Source of the DNA: a virus
Strand: one strand, 5' to 3'
Length of the DNA: 54,258 nt
Virus record (IMG/VR): IMGVR_UViG_3300035670_007294
Coordinates: 1-54,258 of that record
Positions 45,293-53,961 of this stretch are shown in pieces (position 1 is the stretch's first letter; the number at the start of each line of letters is the position of its first letter). Below the pieces are notes generated by a model that was not told the origin of the DNA, did not search any database, and saw only the letters and a program-made list of their open reading frames with translations. The position numbers and the translations under genes were made by a program.

Positions 45293-45321
45293 ATATTACC
45301 ACGGTATTATATATATGTCAA
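45293..45321 (-). promoter_or_regulatory. Consensus sigma-A promoter for HU operon
   Basis: On the minus strand TTGACA (45321-45316), 17-bp spacer, TAATAT (45298-45293). Directs transcription leftward into the structured leader and the 64-aa and HU genes. Confidence 0.85.
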
Positions 45322-45355
45322 GTACTTTTTAATTTTTTTATTTATTTTTATTTGT

Positions 45356-45721
45356 TTACTTAGAATTAATACCTAAAACATTTCTTTCTGCCCTATCTTC
45401 GGTTCTTCTATTTAACCACATTAAAGCTTCTTCTATATGAGTTAATGCCATAGCATTTTCTGTACAAGAGTATTCACTTGTTTGAAAACATTGAAGTCTA
45501 TGTCTACATATTTCTAATAAATCTTCTGCTGTTAATCCATCTTCCGAACCTTCAAAATGTCTACCTCCATTTTGGAATTGAAGAGCAATACCATATTTAC
45601 CACTTTCTAAATCACCAAATATAACTTGATATTCATGATAAGAATTTCCATTTCCTTTATCTCCTCTTGCAACTACTGTATTTAATTTATATCTTTTTTG
45701 TATAGTATTTAATTTTTCCAT
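45356..45721 (-). CDS. Tad1/Acb2-family anti-defence protein (cyclic nucleotide sponge)
   Basis: 121 aa. The C-terminal two-helix hairpin matches the Acb2/Tad1 pattern: GLTAEDLLEICRHRLQCFQ, then CTENAMALTHIEEALMWL and RRTEDRAERNVLG. Acb2 and Tad1 proteins bind cyclic signalling nucleotides made by CBASS or Thoeris systems (Tad1: the Thoeris gcADPR signal) and so block the defence. The N-terminal beta part (residues 10-55, EYQVIFGD, GIALQFQNG) and length favour the Tad1 branch. AGGAGT precedes the ATG. Last gene of the PhoH operon, upstream of the HU promoter. Confidence 0.75.
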   Translation of the reverse strand: MEKLNTIQKRYKLNTVVARGDKGNGNSYHEYQVIFGDLESGKYGIALQFQNGGRHFEGSEDGLTAEDLLEICRHRLQCFQTSEYSCTENAMALTHIEEALMWLNRRTEDRAERNVLGINSK

Positions 45722-45733
45722 TTTATATACTCC

Positions 45734-46951
45734 TTATATTAAATCTGCAAATAATTTAGATGCTTCTGACCTAACATCTTCATCTAAAATAACAATTCCT
45801 ACTAATGGATTTCCTTTTGATTTTTCTATAAATAAATTTATTCCATTATTCTGTTTAAATCTTTTTTCTGCTTGTTTATTATCTCCTGTGAATACAATAC
45901 AAGACCCACTAGAAATTCTTGTTCCTACAAGTTTTAATAGTTTTACATTTAAATCTTCGCATTCATCAAATATAACATATGAATCTTCTATATTAATTCC
46001 TTTTAAGAAGCTAACAACATCCATATTTATTTTATCTTCTCTTAATAAATTATCTAAATAAAATTGGTTATTATCTTTTTCTACATATTGTAATAATGGT
46101 TTCATATAGTTTTCTATTTTTTCAGCTTTTGTTCCAGGCAAAAATCCTATATCTATATCATCAGCAGGTACTGGAGTTCTCCAAAAAGTAAGACTTGAGT
46201 AATTTCCTTTATCAAGATGATATACTCCCATTTTTACAGCTAATATAGATTTACCAGAACCATATGTACCATTAATTATTTTTATTGGTATATCTTTATT
46301 ATTTAATAAATCTAAAGCAAATCTTTGTTGCATATTCCATCCTTTAATAATTTTAGAAGGTGGCAATTTTAATGCAACTAAATTTTCTCCATCGAATCTA
46401 AGTTCAGAACTATAATTTTGGTCATTTTCTTTTAAATCTATATTTATAATTTCTACATATTCATTTGTTAAAAAATTATAAGTATTTTTATTGTTGTTTA
46501 AATCATTATATAATTGATTTATTTCTTGTGTGTTTAATTTAATAGACCTATGACCTTTATAATTATTATCTCCCTTATCAAATCCACGACTTTCTACTCC
46601 TAAAGCTTTTGCTTTTAATCTTACATTTAAATCATTTGATAAAAGGATAGCCCCATTTTCTAAAGCTGTTAAAACAATTTTATTATCTCTCTTACCATTT
46701 TCCCAATCACTTGGGAAATTCATGTATATATCTTTAATAATAAATGTAATTTTATCTTGATATTTTTCTATTTGTCTAGATGATTCTCTAGCTAAATATC
46801 CAAGTTTTTCATTATTTTTTAATCCATCAATTTCCTCTAATACACTAGAACATATAATGACTTCATTCTTGACTTCATTATCATCCAATAATTCATTTAA
46901 AACATTTACATTATGCAATAAAATATTTGTATCTATAACAAATTTACTCAT
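45734..46951 (-). CDS. PIN-PhoH family ATPase
   Basis: 405 aa. Residues 1-125 are a PIN domain (FVIDTNILLHN, SSVLEEIDGL, DNKIVLTALENGAILLSND with conserved acids). After a linker, residues ~195-405 are the PhoH ATPase: Walker A GTYGSGKS (228-235), FWRTPVP, LPGTKAEKIENYMKPL, Walker B YVIFDE (325-330) and TGDNKQ. PhoH2-type toxins or RNases couple RNA unwinding to cleavage; phage copies are common and their role unsettled. It may degrade host mRNA or act in replication. GGATGTG precedes the ATG. Confidence 0.9.
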   Translation of the reverse strand: MSKFVIDTNILLHNVNVLNELLDDNEVKNEVIICSSVLEEIDGLKNNEKLGYLARESSRQIEKYQDKITFIIKDIYMNFPSDWENGKRDNKIVLTALENGAILLSNDLNVRLKAKALGVESRGFDKGDNNYKGHRSIKLNTQEINQLYNDLNNNKNTYNFLTNEYVEIINIDLKENDQNYSSELRFDGENLVALKLPPSKIIKGWNMQQRFALDLLNNKDIPIKIINGTYGSGKSILAVKMGVYHLDKGNYSSLTFWRTPVPADDIDIGFLPGTKAEKIENYMKPLLQYVEKDNNQFYLDNLLREDKINMDVVSFLKGINIEDSYVIFDECEDLNVKLLKLVGTRISSGSCIVFTGDNKQAEKRFKQNNGINLFIEKSKGNPLVGIVILDEDVRSEASKLFADLI

Positions 46952-46962
46952 AAAGGCACATC

Positions 46963-47139
46963 CTAAATTTTACTTTTTATTTGTAATAATCTTCCATAAT
47001 AATCCTCTACATAATAAGTTTTTGAATTAGAATTATGTTGTTTATTACAAACTATTAGACCAAGAAATCGACCATTCTCCATTTTTAAATATCCATTATT
47101 AATTAACCATTCTTTTTGAACTTTTGTTATTTTTACCAA
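46963..47139 (-). CDS. Small protein, about 58 aa
   Basis: VKITKVQKEWLINNGYLKMENGRF and a Tyr-rich beta end (KTYYVEDYYGRLLQIKSKI) suggest a small single-domain protein; no family recognised. The start is probably TTG 47139, nine bases after AAAAAGGA; an ATG at 47148 abuts that site. It sits between the hairpin downstream of the 259-aa gene and the PhoH gene. Confidence 0.5.
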   Translation of the reverse strand: MVKITKVQKEWLINNGYLKMENGRFLGLIVCNKQHNSNSKTYYVEDYYGRLLQIKSKI

Positions 47140-47182
47140 AAATATCATTCCTTTTTATTGTTTTTATGTGAAATAAATAAGC

Positions 47183-47213
47183 CTTGAAAGTCTTACCATT
47201 AAAGACTTCCAAG
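47183..47213 (-). terminator. Hairpin after 259-aa gene, probable weak terminator
   Basis: CTTGGAAGTCTT and AAGACTTTCAAG (minus strand) pair over 12 bp with one G-U around a 7-nt loop. The tail TTATTTATTT is a poor U-tract, so partial termination or processing is likely. Confidence 0.5.
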
Positions 47214-47242
47214 ACAATATACGCAACATGGCATAATTTACT

Positions 47243-48022
47243 TTACATAAAGTTCATTTTATTTTTTTTAATATAATTATTAAATCTTATACTAACATTT
47301 AATTTATATTTATTTATTAAAATATCATATATCTCAATTAAATGATTTTCTAAACATTCAACATCTTTAATATTATATATAATTACATCATCTATAATAT
47401 TATCATTTAATTTAACTTTGTCTATATTATAATTTTTATTAATTAATACTCTATATTTATTAGGATATTTATATACTTTTGTTTTTAAACTATTATTTGT
47501 TCTATTGTTAAATTGAACTATTTTTTGTATTTTATCTCTTTCAATAACTTTAATCATATTATTATGTTCTAATTTATTAATCATCTCTGCCATATTTTGA
47601 AAATTCATAGTACTTAATTTAGATAACATTGCAAATGAACAATAAAATACATCTTCTTTATCACTATATATTTTACTTAAATATAATAAACTCAACATAA
47701 CCATTTTCATTTTTTTAGTTCTACATTTATTTATTTCTAACATTTCACTTAACCATATATCAATAGAAATATTATCTATAAAATTATAATCTTTTGTATA
47801 TGCATCAGATAATACACTATCTAATTTTTCATTAGCATCTTTATACCTTAAATGTTTATCTTGTTTAATTAACCATTCTAATATTTTTTCTTTTGCAACA
47901 TCTATATCTATATTACAATATTTAAAATATTTTCCTAACAAGAATATACTTCTTGTTAATGATAAATGTTTATCTAGTCCTGATGTTAATAATGCTTCTG
48001 CTCTATCTTTTTCATTGAACAT
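47243..48022 (-). CDS. Hypothetical protein after RNA polymerase, possible winged helix
   Basis: 259 aa, helical and basic. The middle (FYCSFAMLSKLSTMNFQNMAEMINKLEHNNMIKVIERD) has the helix-turn-helix plus beta-wing spacing of winged-helix proteins; the N-terminal part is helical (ARYKDANEKLD region) and the C-terminus ends NNYIKKNKMNF. No family assigned. Its place directly after the phage polymerase gene makes it a candidate transcription co-factor or specificity protein, which is inference. Start ATG 48022; the weak site GGAAAGTGAT lies upstream. Confidence 0.6.
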   Translation of the reverse strand: MFNEKDRAEALLTSGLDKHLSLTRSIFLLGKYFKYCNIDIDVAKEKILEWLIKQDKHLRYKDANEKLDSVLSDAYTKDYNFIDNISIDIWLSEMLEINKCRTKKMKMVMLSLLYLSKIYSDKEDVFYCSFAMLSKLSTMNFQNMAEMINKLEHNNMIKVIERDKIQKIVQFNNRTNNSLKTKVYKYPNKYRVLINKNYNIDKVKLNDNIIDDVIIYNIKDVECLENHLIEIYDILINKYKLNVSIRFNNYIKKNKMNFM

Positions 48023-48050
48023 ACTATTATCACTTTCCTATCCCATTTTA

Positions 48051-50645
48051 TTATTCTAATTTATAATATCTACCTAAATATTCTGTATCTCTTATGTCAC
48101 AAGTTTCTATAGGTAATTTTGTTTTTTCTTCTTGATTAGATATCATATTTTTTATTATACCTACACCTGTTATACTCCAACAAAAGTTTTTCTTCTTGTT
48201 TTTATATTTTACATAATTTAAATATACTGCATATGTTGCTACTTCTTCATCACTTAATTTTAATGCACTTACTTCTATTATATATTTATTATATAAATCA
48301 TCCCAATCAATATTTGTGTTTTCAACCTCTTTTTTTGTATATCCTTCAAAAAATTCTTTATTTAAATCAAATCTTTTTGCACAATAATTCTGTTTATTTA
48401 AATCTGTTAATTCTCTATCAAATCTTAAAAATATATTTTCTATTTTTTCCAATATATCTTCTTTAATTTCTATATCTTTATTCATAAGAATTTTACTCGT
48501 ATCAAAGAATACTTTTTTATATTTAATAATTTTTTCCCATTTTTCAATATCCCAACATAAGTAATTTAAATTGCTCCTTGCTTTAGATAAAATACTTAAT
48601 TTAGAATAATATTCTCCTGCATATTTCATAAAATATGGTAGTGGTCTTGCATATTTTGCTATGTGATATGGTATATTCCAACGGACTCCTGTTTTTGCTG
48701 AGTCGATTTCTTTACCATTAATTACAGAAAGTAAATTAACATACCCTATATATTTTTTTCTCATTTCATCATTTTTTGTTTGTTTATTTAAATAACAAGT
48801 TGCTACATTACTTATTTCTCCAATTCTATTATCTAATGAACGTAATATATATCCAATTACACTATCTTTATTATATAATTCTTGTAATGCAGTAATCTTA
48901 TCATCTACATCTATAACAATTGGTAAATCACGTTGTACACCTTTTTTCATTATTTCATTATCTGTTACAAAAACTAAGTCTCCGTCTGTATCGCAACCAT
49001 TTAATCTATTCATAGTTATATCATATCCATTTAACATACATACATTTTCTAAATGACCTAAATATTTAATAATATCTTTATTATTTGTCTTCTTTAATAT
49101 AACATGTTCAGATGGACATATATGAGGGTTTCTATCTATTAAATATTCATTCCTATTTAATCCATAAGAATAAAATTCTCCTTCTTTTAAACAACCTTTT
49201 AATTCCATCCCTCCTGCATATTCCATTAGCATTATAATATCAGGAATAACTATTTTAAAACATCCTTTTATCCATAACTTTCCCATTTTAAAATCAGATA
49301 TATATTTTTTCAATAAATTAATAAGATATTCTCTAACCTTAATATCATATACCATGTCTGAGTTTAAATATAGGGCTTCCATATATCTATTCTTCATATC
49401 AAATGCTGTTATATCATCAATTATATTTTTATTGGAATCTATAAATTCTTTATCATCACTACTATCTTTTTCTTTTAAATATTCATCTATATAATCATAA
49501 TCATCCATTTTTTTATGCATGCCTAAAAATTTATAACTATATAATTTATCTCCACCTAATATCTTTTCTACCCAAGACTTACTATAATTTGCCAAAGATA
49601 TAAATTCATCTTTATCTAATTTTAAAGTCTGTAGATATTGATAATTTACTCTTGTATATACAGGCTCTTCTTCTGTCCTAAAATTCCATTTAGTAATTCC
49701 CAAACAATGATTATATTTTTTAAAATTATATAGATATTTTTGGAAATCATTATAAGTATTTGTCTCTTTAAAATAAGAATATCCCTTATACATACTTTTA
49801 GTCCATATACATTCAATGTCATCTATTGAATGTTTAACACCCCATATATCAGTTATTGTGTTGATTCCTTTGTCTTTATAAAATTTCCTAAAATCAACTT
49901 CAATACTTAATCCTTTAAAATATGGCATCCTTATCATATACGTCGTAGGAGGTTTACCTTCTATACCTATTATATTAGCCCATTTTTTTGATATTTGTGG
50001 AATATGTAATCCTGACCCATCGGCAGGTGTTATTTTTATATCTCTTATCCCATTTTTTATAATTTTATTATTATATGTTTTCTGTACTCTTGTTTCTTTA
50101 TCTATAAATGTGTTTTGTTCTTCATCTACATACATTATATTTTGATTTTTTATAATTCTAGTAAAATCATCTATTACTATAATTTTTGGTAATTCTCCTT
50201 CAATAAAGAAACAAGATGAAAACATTAATCCTCTATATGCAGTATATTTACTTATAACAATATCTTTGATATCTAAGCCCATGTCAATTACTTCATTCAT
50301 TTTGCTCGTAATGGTAGCATCTATGAATCCTATAATACCATTTCTACTCATAGACGCTGAACGTTCTGTAAAATCAAACTTAATACCATTAATATAAAAT
50401 CCTTCTTGTAATAATTTCTTAATTACAATAGTATTATTATGATTACCTTTACAATCTACAAATACAATATACTTATTATATTTATCATTTGTCTTTGTTA
50501 ATCTTCTGATTTGTCTAAATATCATATTATCAGCTTGTTTAATTAAAAATAATTTTTCTGTTTTATCATTTAATGTTAAATTAAATTCGCTATCAATTAA
50601 TACTTTTAATTTTACTTTTTTTATTATGTATAAATCAGGTGACAT
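48051..50645 (-). CDS. Single-subunit RNA polymerase, eukaryotic RdRP/YonO-like
   Basis: 864 aa. In order it shows SASMSRNG (96-103), YRGLMFSS (137-144), DGSGLHIPQIS (209-219), MIRMPYFKG (237-245), RNPHICPSE (505-513), the catalytic CDTDGD with Asp552/554/556, and EIDSAKTG (646-653). These parallel segments of eukaryotic RNA-dependent RNA polymerases (SQLRE, ARxGQxxS, DGxGKIS, QIRxGGxKG, NPxLHPGD, SDLDGD, DFxKTG). The family includes fungal QDE-1 and the phage SPbeta DNA-dependent polymerase YonO. The Lys of the usual DGxGK is not at the same place here. Probably transcribes phage genes. Starts at ATG 50645 behind GGAGGT. Confidence 0.85.
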   Translation of the reverse strand: MSPDLYIIKKVKLKVLIDSEFNLTLNDKTEKLFLIKQADNMIFRQIRRLTKTNDKYNKYIVFVDCKGNHNNTIVIKKLLQEGFYINGIKFDFTERSASMSRNGIIGFIDATITSKMNEVIDMGLDIKDIVISKYTAYRGLMFSSCFFIEGELPKIIVIDDFTRIIKNQNIMYVDEEQNTFIDKETRVQKTYNNKIIKNGIRDIKITPADGSGLHIPQISKKWANIIGIEGKPPTTYMIRMPYFKGLSIEVDFRKFYKDKGINTITDIWGVKHSIDDIECIWTKSMYKGYSYFKETNTYNDFQKYLYNFKKYNHCLGITKWNFRTEEEPVYTRVNYQYLQTLKLDKDEFISLANYSKSWVEKILGGDKLYSYKFLGMHKKMDDYDYIDEYLKEKDSSDDKEFIDSNKNIIDDITAFDMKNRYMEALYLNSDMVYDIKVREYLINLLKKYISDFKMGKLWIKGCFKIVIPDIIMLMEYAGGMELKGCLKEGEFYSYGLNRNEYLIDRNPHICPSEHVILKKTNNKDIIKYLGHLENVCMLNGYDITMNRLNGCDTDGDLVFVTDNEIMKKGVQRDLPIVIDVDDKITALQELYNKDSVIGYILRSLDNRIGEISNVATCYLNKQTKNDEMRKKYIGYVNLLSVINGKEIDSAKTGVRWNIPYHIAKYARPLPYFMKYAGEYYSKLSILSKARSNLNYLCWDIEKWEKIIKYKKVFFDTSKILMNKDIEIKEDILEKIENIFLRFDRELTDLNKQNYCAKRFDLNKEFFEGYTKKEVENTNIDWDDLYNKYIIEVSALKLSDEEVATYAVYLNYVKYKNKKKNFCWSITGVGIIKNMISNQEEKTKLPIETCDIRDTEYLGRYYKLE

Positions 50646-50676
50646 TCGCTACCTCCATTTCTTGGCATTTAAGATA

Positions 50677-51312
50677 TTACTCAAAATCTAAATGTGCTCT
50701 ATGTGGTGGATATGAACTATTTTCATCTTCACTAATCATATCTTTCCTAGTATATGTACCATATGCGAAATCACATATATCAATACGTACTTTTTTATCA
50801 GTATTATTAAATAATATAGAGCCAAAATTATTATTATTTATATGCCAATCATAACATCTTTTCATACCATTAATAGGTTGTAAGTTTAATACACCTTTAT
50901 CTTGAAATATAATTGAACATTTTTTTGTATCTACATCTTGAACTATAATCCTAATAGAAATACGTCCATGTTTAGATTTTCTGTATATATCTCCTAAGAT
51001 TTCACTTACATCATGTAATCTTATAGCAGTACTTGTATTATCAAATACACAGTATCTAAAACTTCCAATAGGATGTTCAGGAATTGTTAATTTACCAATT
51101 AATGTTGTTACTTGTTCTTTTTTAAAATCTTCATGATAACTTTTTTTAACTTTACTAGTCTTACTAGTCTTACTAGTTTTACTAGTTTTTTTTACAGACT
51201 TAACTTTATTAGTTTTATCTAATTGTTGATAATTTAATACTTCTTCTAGTGCTAAAACAATACCTTCTCCTAAAGTACTAAATTCATTTCTATTTAGTTT
51301 TTTTCTACCCAT
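50677..51312 (-). CDS. Hypothetical protein with SKT-repeat linker, 211 aa
   Basis: The N-terminal ~30 residues are helical; residues ~35-55 are a Lys/Ser/Thr linker with four KTS units; the rest is a beta-rich domain (IGKLTIPEHPIGSFRYCVF, ISIRIIVQDVDTKKCSIIF, VRIDICDFAYG). No family recognised. Start ATG 51312 with GGAG 8 nt upstream; a TTG five codons earlier overlaps this site. Own promoter at 51368-51396, with an inverted repeat over its start, precedes it, so it may be a regulated early gene and the head of the polymerase operon. Confidence 0.6.
   Translation of the reverse strand: MGRKKLNRNEFSTLGEGIVLALEEVLNYQQLDKTNKVKSVKKTSKTSKTSKTSKVKKSYHEDFKKEQVTTLIGKLTIPEHPIGSFRYCVFDNTSTAIRLHDVSEILGDIYRKSKHGRISIRIIVQDVDTKKCSIIFQDKGVLNLQPINGMKRCYDWHINNNNFGSILFNNTDKKVRIDICDFAYGTYTRKDMISEDENSSYPPHRAHLDFE
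51152..51187 (-). repeat. Four 9-bp tandem repeats in coding region
   Basis: TTACTAGTC twice then TTACTAGTT twice, encoding SKT/KTS units in the 211-aa protein's linker. Slippage-prone. Confidence 0.8.
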
Positions 51313-51330
51313 TTTTATTATCTCCAATCT

Positions 51331-51370
51331 AATAAGGTTAGTATGAGTTATTAACTCACCTAACCTTATT
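51331..51370 (-). promoter_or_regulatory. Inverted repeat over transcription start (operator or leader hairpin)
   Basis: AATAAGGTTAG (51331-51341) and CTAACCTTATT (51360-51370) are perfect 11-bp arms, with inner arms GAGTTA/TAACTC. It overlaps the -10 and the expected start point of the promoter at 51368-51396 and ends before the ribosome site. Confidence 0.65.
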
Positions 51371-51396
51371 ATAATATATTATTATTATTTTGTCAA
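51368..51396 (-). promoter_or_regulatory. Perfect-consensus sigma-A promoter
   Basis: On the minus strand TTGACA (51396-51391), 17-bp spacer, TATAAT (51373-51368). Its -35 abuts the stop codon (TAG, 51399-51397) of the helicase gene. Drives the 211-aa protein and probably the RNA polymerase. Confidence 0.85.
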
Positions 51397-53616
51397 CTAT
51401 TTAAATAAATTTATTACATTATCTTCTTTGATATATTTTTTATTATTTTGTTTAGATTTTTTACTACTATCTTTGTTCTTTTTTAAATTATATCCATTTT
51501 GTAAATACTCTAATTGTTCTTTTGATTTATCTATTTCTGATTGAGTAAACATATCATCTAAAAATCTGCTATACTTACATGGAGCTCCTCTTGATATTAA
51601 ATTATATGATAAATGTAATTCTTTTATTGCTCTTGTACATAATACATATAACAATCTTCTCTCTTCTCTTTCTCCTCCTTCATATAAATCTGACTTAATA
51701 TGAGGGAACATTCCTTCTTGTATTCCAACTCCAAAAACATAATTATATTCTAATCCCTTACTTTTATGAGCTGTCATTATATTTACTTTATCAATTTTAT
51801 TATAATCCTTTTTGTCTTGAGTTTTTTCATCTTTAGCTTGTATGATTTTATCTATATCTGATAAAAATTTCTCCATATCTATATATTTTTCAGCATGTTC
51901 ACAAAATATATTTAAATTATCAACTTTCTCAGTGCTATCAGTTGTAGTATCAATATTATCCCCTATTATATATGCATCATAATCTGTTATCTCTCTTATT
52001 TTTCTAATGATTTTATCAATACTTACTTTACCAATCATAGGTTTTATTGTTTCATATATGTTATTTAAATCACCTATTCCTGAACGATACTTAAATATTA
52101 TATCTTTATGTAATCCACTCATTGCATCAAAGTATTTTATATTCTCATTGTCACCTATTTCTATTAGTTTATCCATAAATACTTGTCCTAGCCATCTTGG
52201 TGGTGTAGCATATATCCTTTCAAACGCATCATTATCTTTATTAAATGCTAGTTTTAAAAATGCTATCATATCTTTTACTTCTTTATACTCAAAAAACGAC
52301 CTTACACTTCCATGTATTATATATGGTATATCTAAATCCATAAAAGCTCTCTCTATTGAACATATTTGTGCATTTGTACGTGTTAATATACAGAAATCAT
52401 TCCATTTAGTTACACCTTTATTCCCTTTTACATCATTCGTAACAGGTATATTATTATCTCTACAATATATCTCTTTTATTTTCTTTCCAATTCCTTCTCC
52501 TTCATTTAAAGATTCTAAATAAGCTGTTAATGTTGGTTTCTTATGTTTCGGATTATAAGCAATAGCATCTTTATAAAACTTATGTTGACCCTCTTCTGAA
52601 TTTTTTAAAAGTTTATTTGTAATACTTACTATGTCTTTACTACATCTATAATTTGTTTTTAGATGTAATATTTTAGCATTTTTAAATAATGTATCAAAAT
52701 TACTTATGAACTTAGGGTCACTTCCAACAAATCCGTATATTGCCTGTCTCATGTCTCCTACCCAAAACATTTGTTCATTTTTATTTAACATCTGCAATAA
52801 ATGTATTTGATTTGCATTCGTGTCTTGACATTCATCAGTTAATATATACTTATATTTGTCTTGATACTTTTTAAGAATATCAGGCTTCTTCTCTAACATT
52901 CTTACACAATAATATTGCATATCATCAAAATCTAACATCTTCTTTTGTATTTTAGTCTTTTCATATAACTCATATATCTTTCTCATTTCATCATCATTAT
53001 ATTTTACATCTGATGTTATAAATGGAATAAAATTATTAGCTGTATAATATAACATATGTGATTTTTGTAATCCTATAAACCTTAATATGTATCCAACATC
53101 CACTTCTTTTGCTTTTGTATTAATACCTAAATCTTTTACAACTATATCTTGTATCATTCGTTTTTTATCATAATCTCTCATTATCCTTGCAGTAGCAAAA
53201 AAACTTTGCTCTTTTCTTAACATATTATAACATATACTATGAAAAGTACCTATATTTACATTATTTTCTCCTATTTTTTTCATTAATTTTGAACTCATAT
53301 TGTCTGTTGCACTTCTTGAGAATGTTATTAATAATATATCTTCATCATTAACTTTATCATTTTTTATTAAATGCTCTGTACGACCTATAAGCATTGTTGA
53401 TTTTCCAGAACCAGCTGATGCTAATACACATACATTTCCTCTTGCTTTAATTCCTTCGATTTGTGCATCACTATATTTACTCAAATCAATAGGAGTATTT
53501 CTTTTATTTCTATTCATATCAGCAGGTGTAATAAAATATTGCTTATTATCATCTTCATCAAATTGTAATCTTAATATATCTTCTAAACTCATATCTAATT
53601 GATTTTTTGCTATCAT
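51397..53616 (-). CDS. UvrD/PcrA-type superfamily 1 DNA helicase
   Basis: 739 aa, 3'-to-5' helicase of the UvrD/PcrA group. Motif I ASAGSGKST (66-74), Ia TFSRSAT, II DECQD (261-265), III VGDMRQAIYGF (286-296), IV NYRCS, V MTAHKSKGLEYNYV and VI ERRLLYVLCTRA are all present. Role inferred: replication, rolling-circle or repair unwinding. The C-terminus is a Lys/Asn/Ser-rich tail that may bind partners. Expressed from the promoter at 53677-53705; GAGGTGGT precedes the ATG. Confidence 0.95.
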   Translation of the reverse strand: MIAKNQLDMSLEDILRLQFDEDDNKQYFITPADMNRNKRNTPIDLSKYSDAQIEGIKARGNVCVLASAGSGKSTMLIGRTEHLIKNDKVNDEDILLITFSRSATDNMSSKLMKKIGENNVNIGTFHSICYNMLRKEQSFFATARIMRDYDKKRMIQDIVVKDLGINTKAKEVDVGYILRFIGLQKSHMLYYTANNFIPFITSDVKYNDDEMRKIYELYEKTKIQKKMLDFDDMQYYCVRMLEKKPDILKKYQDKYKYILTDECQDTNANQIHLLQMLNKNEQMFWVGDMRQAIYGFVGSDPKFISNFDTLFKNAKILHLKTNYRCSKDIVSITNKLLKNSEEGQHKFYKDAIAYNPKHKKPTLTAYLESLNEGEGIGKKIKEIYCRDNNIPVTNDVKGNKGVTKWNDFCILTRTNAQICSIERAFMDLDIPYIIHGSVRSFFEYKEVKDMIAFLKLAFNKDNDAFERIYATPPRWLGQVFMDKLIEIGDNENIKYFDAMSGLHKDIIFKYRSGIGDLNNIYETIKPMIGKVSIDKIIRKIREITDYDAYIIGDNIDTTTDSTEKVDNLNIFCEHAEKYIDMEKFLSDIDKIIQAKDEKTQDKKDYNKIDKVNIMTAHKSKGLEYNYVFGVGIQEGMFPHIKSDLYEGGEREERRLLYVLCTRAIKELHLSYNLISRGAPCKYSRFLDDMFTQSEIDKSKEQLEYLQNGYNLKKNKDSSKKSKQNNKKYIKEDNVINLFK

Positions 53617-53676
53617 TTTTTACCACCTCTCTATTTTATTTTTATATTTTATTTATTAATACTATTTAACATTATA

Positions 53677-53705
53677 AGTATATAATATTTATTTTACTTT
53701 GTCAA
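53677..53705 (-). promoter_or_regulatory. Sigma-A promoter for helicase gene
   Basis: On the minus strand TTGACA (53705-53700), 17-bp spacer, TATACT (53682-53677). Confidence 0.85.
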
Positions 53706-53774
53706 TGTTTTATTTGTATTTATTAATAAAATTCTACATAAATAAAAATATAACCTTCAAACACGCTAAATACA

Positions 53775-53892
53775 ATGGGGAGAGTTTCATGCAAATTTCT
53801 TGCATTTAAATTTATGGTGCTACTTTCATGCAGATTTTTTGCACAAAAACATTATGGAGAGAGTTTCATGCAAGTTTCTTGCACGTAAGTAG
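53775..53892. repeat. Three 39-40 bp iterons with internal dyads
   Basis: Units start at 53775, 53814 and 53854. Each has ATGGxG, then TTTCATGCA (53785, 53824, 53864), and a dyad TGCAA-N5-TTGCA (copy 2 is degenerate: TGCAGATTTTTTGCA). Units 1 and 3 are nearly identical (GAGAGTTTCATGCAA). Found nowhere else in the window. Likely operators for a phage regulator, or replication iterons. Confidence 0.8.
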
Positions 53893-53961
53893 CCGTATAT
53901 ATAATATAGTTACTATAGATATATAGATATAGTTACATTAGATAAATAAAATATTTACAGT

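Noticed and set aside
53775-53892. Short CRISPR array
   Set aside because: Only three units of unequal conservation, with gaps too short for spacers and no cas genes; fits operator or iteron repeats.
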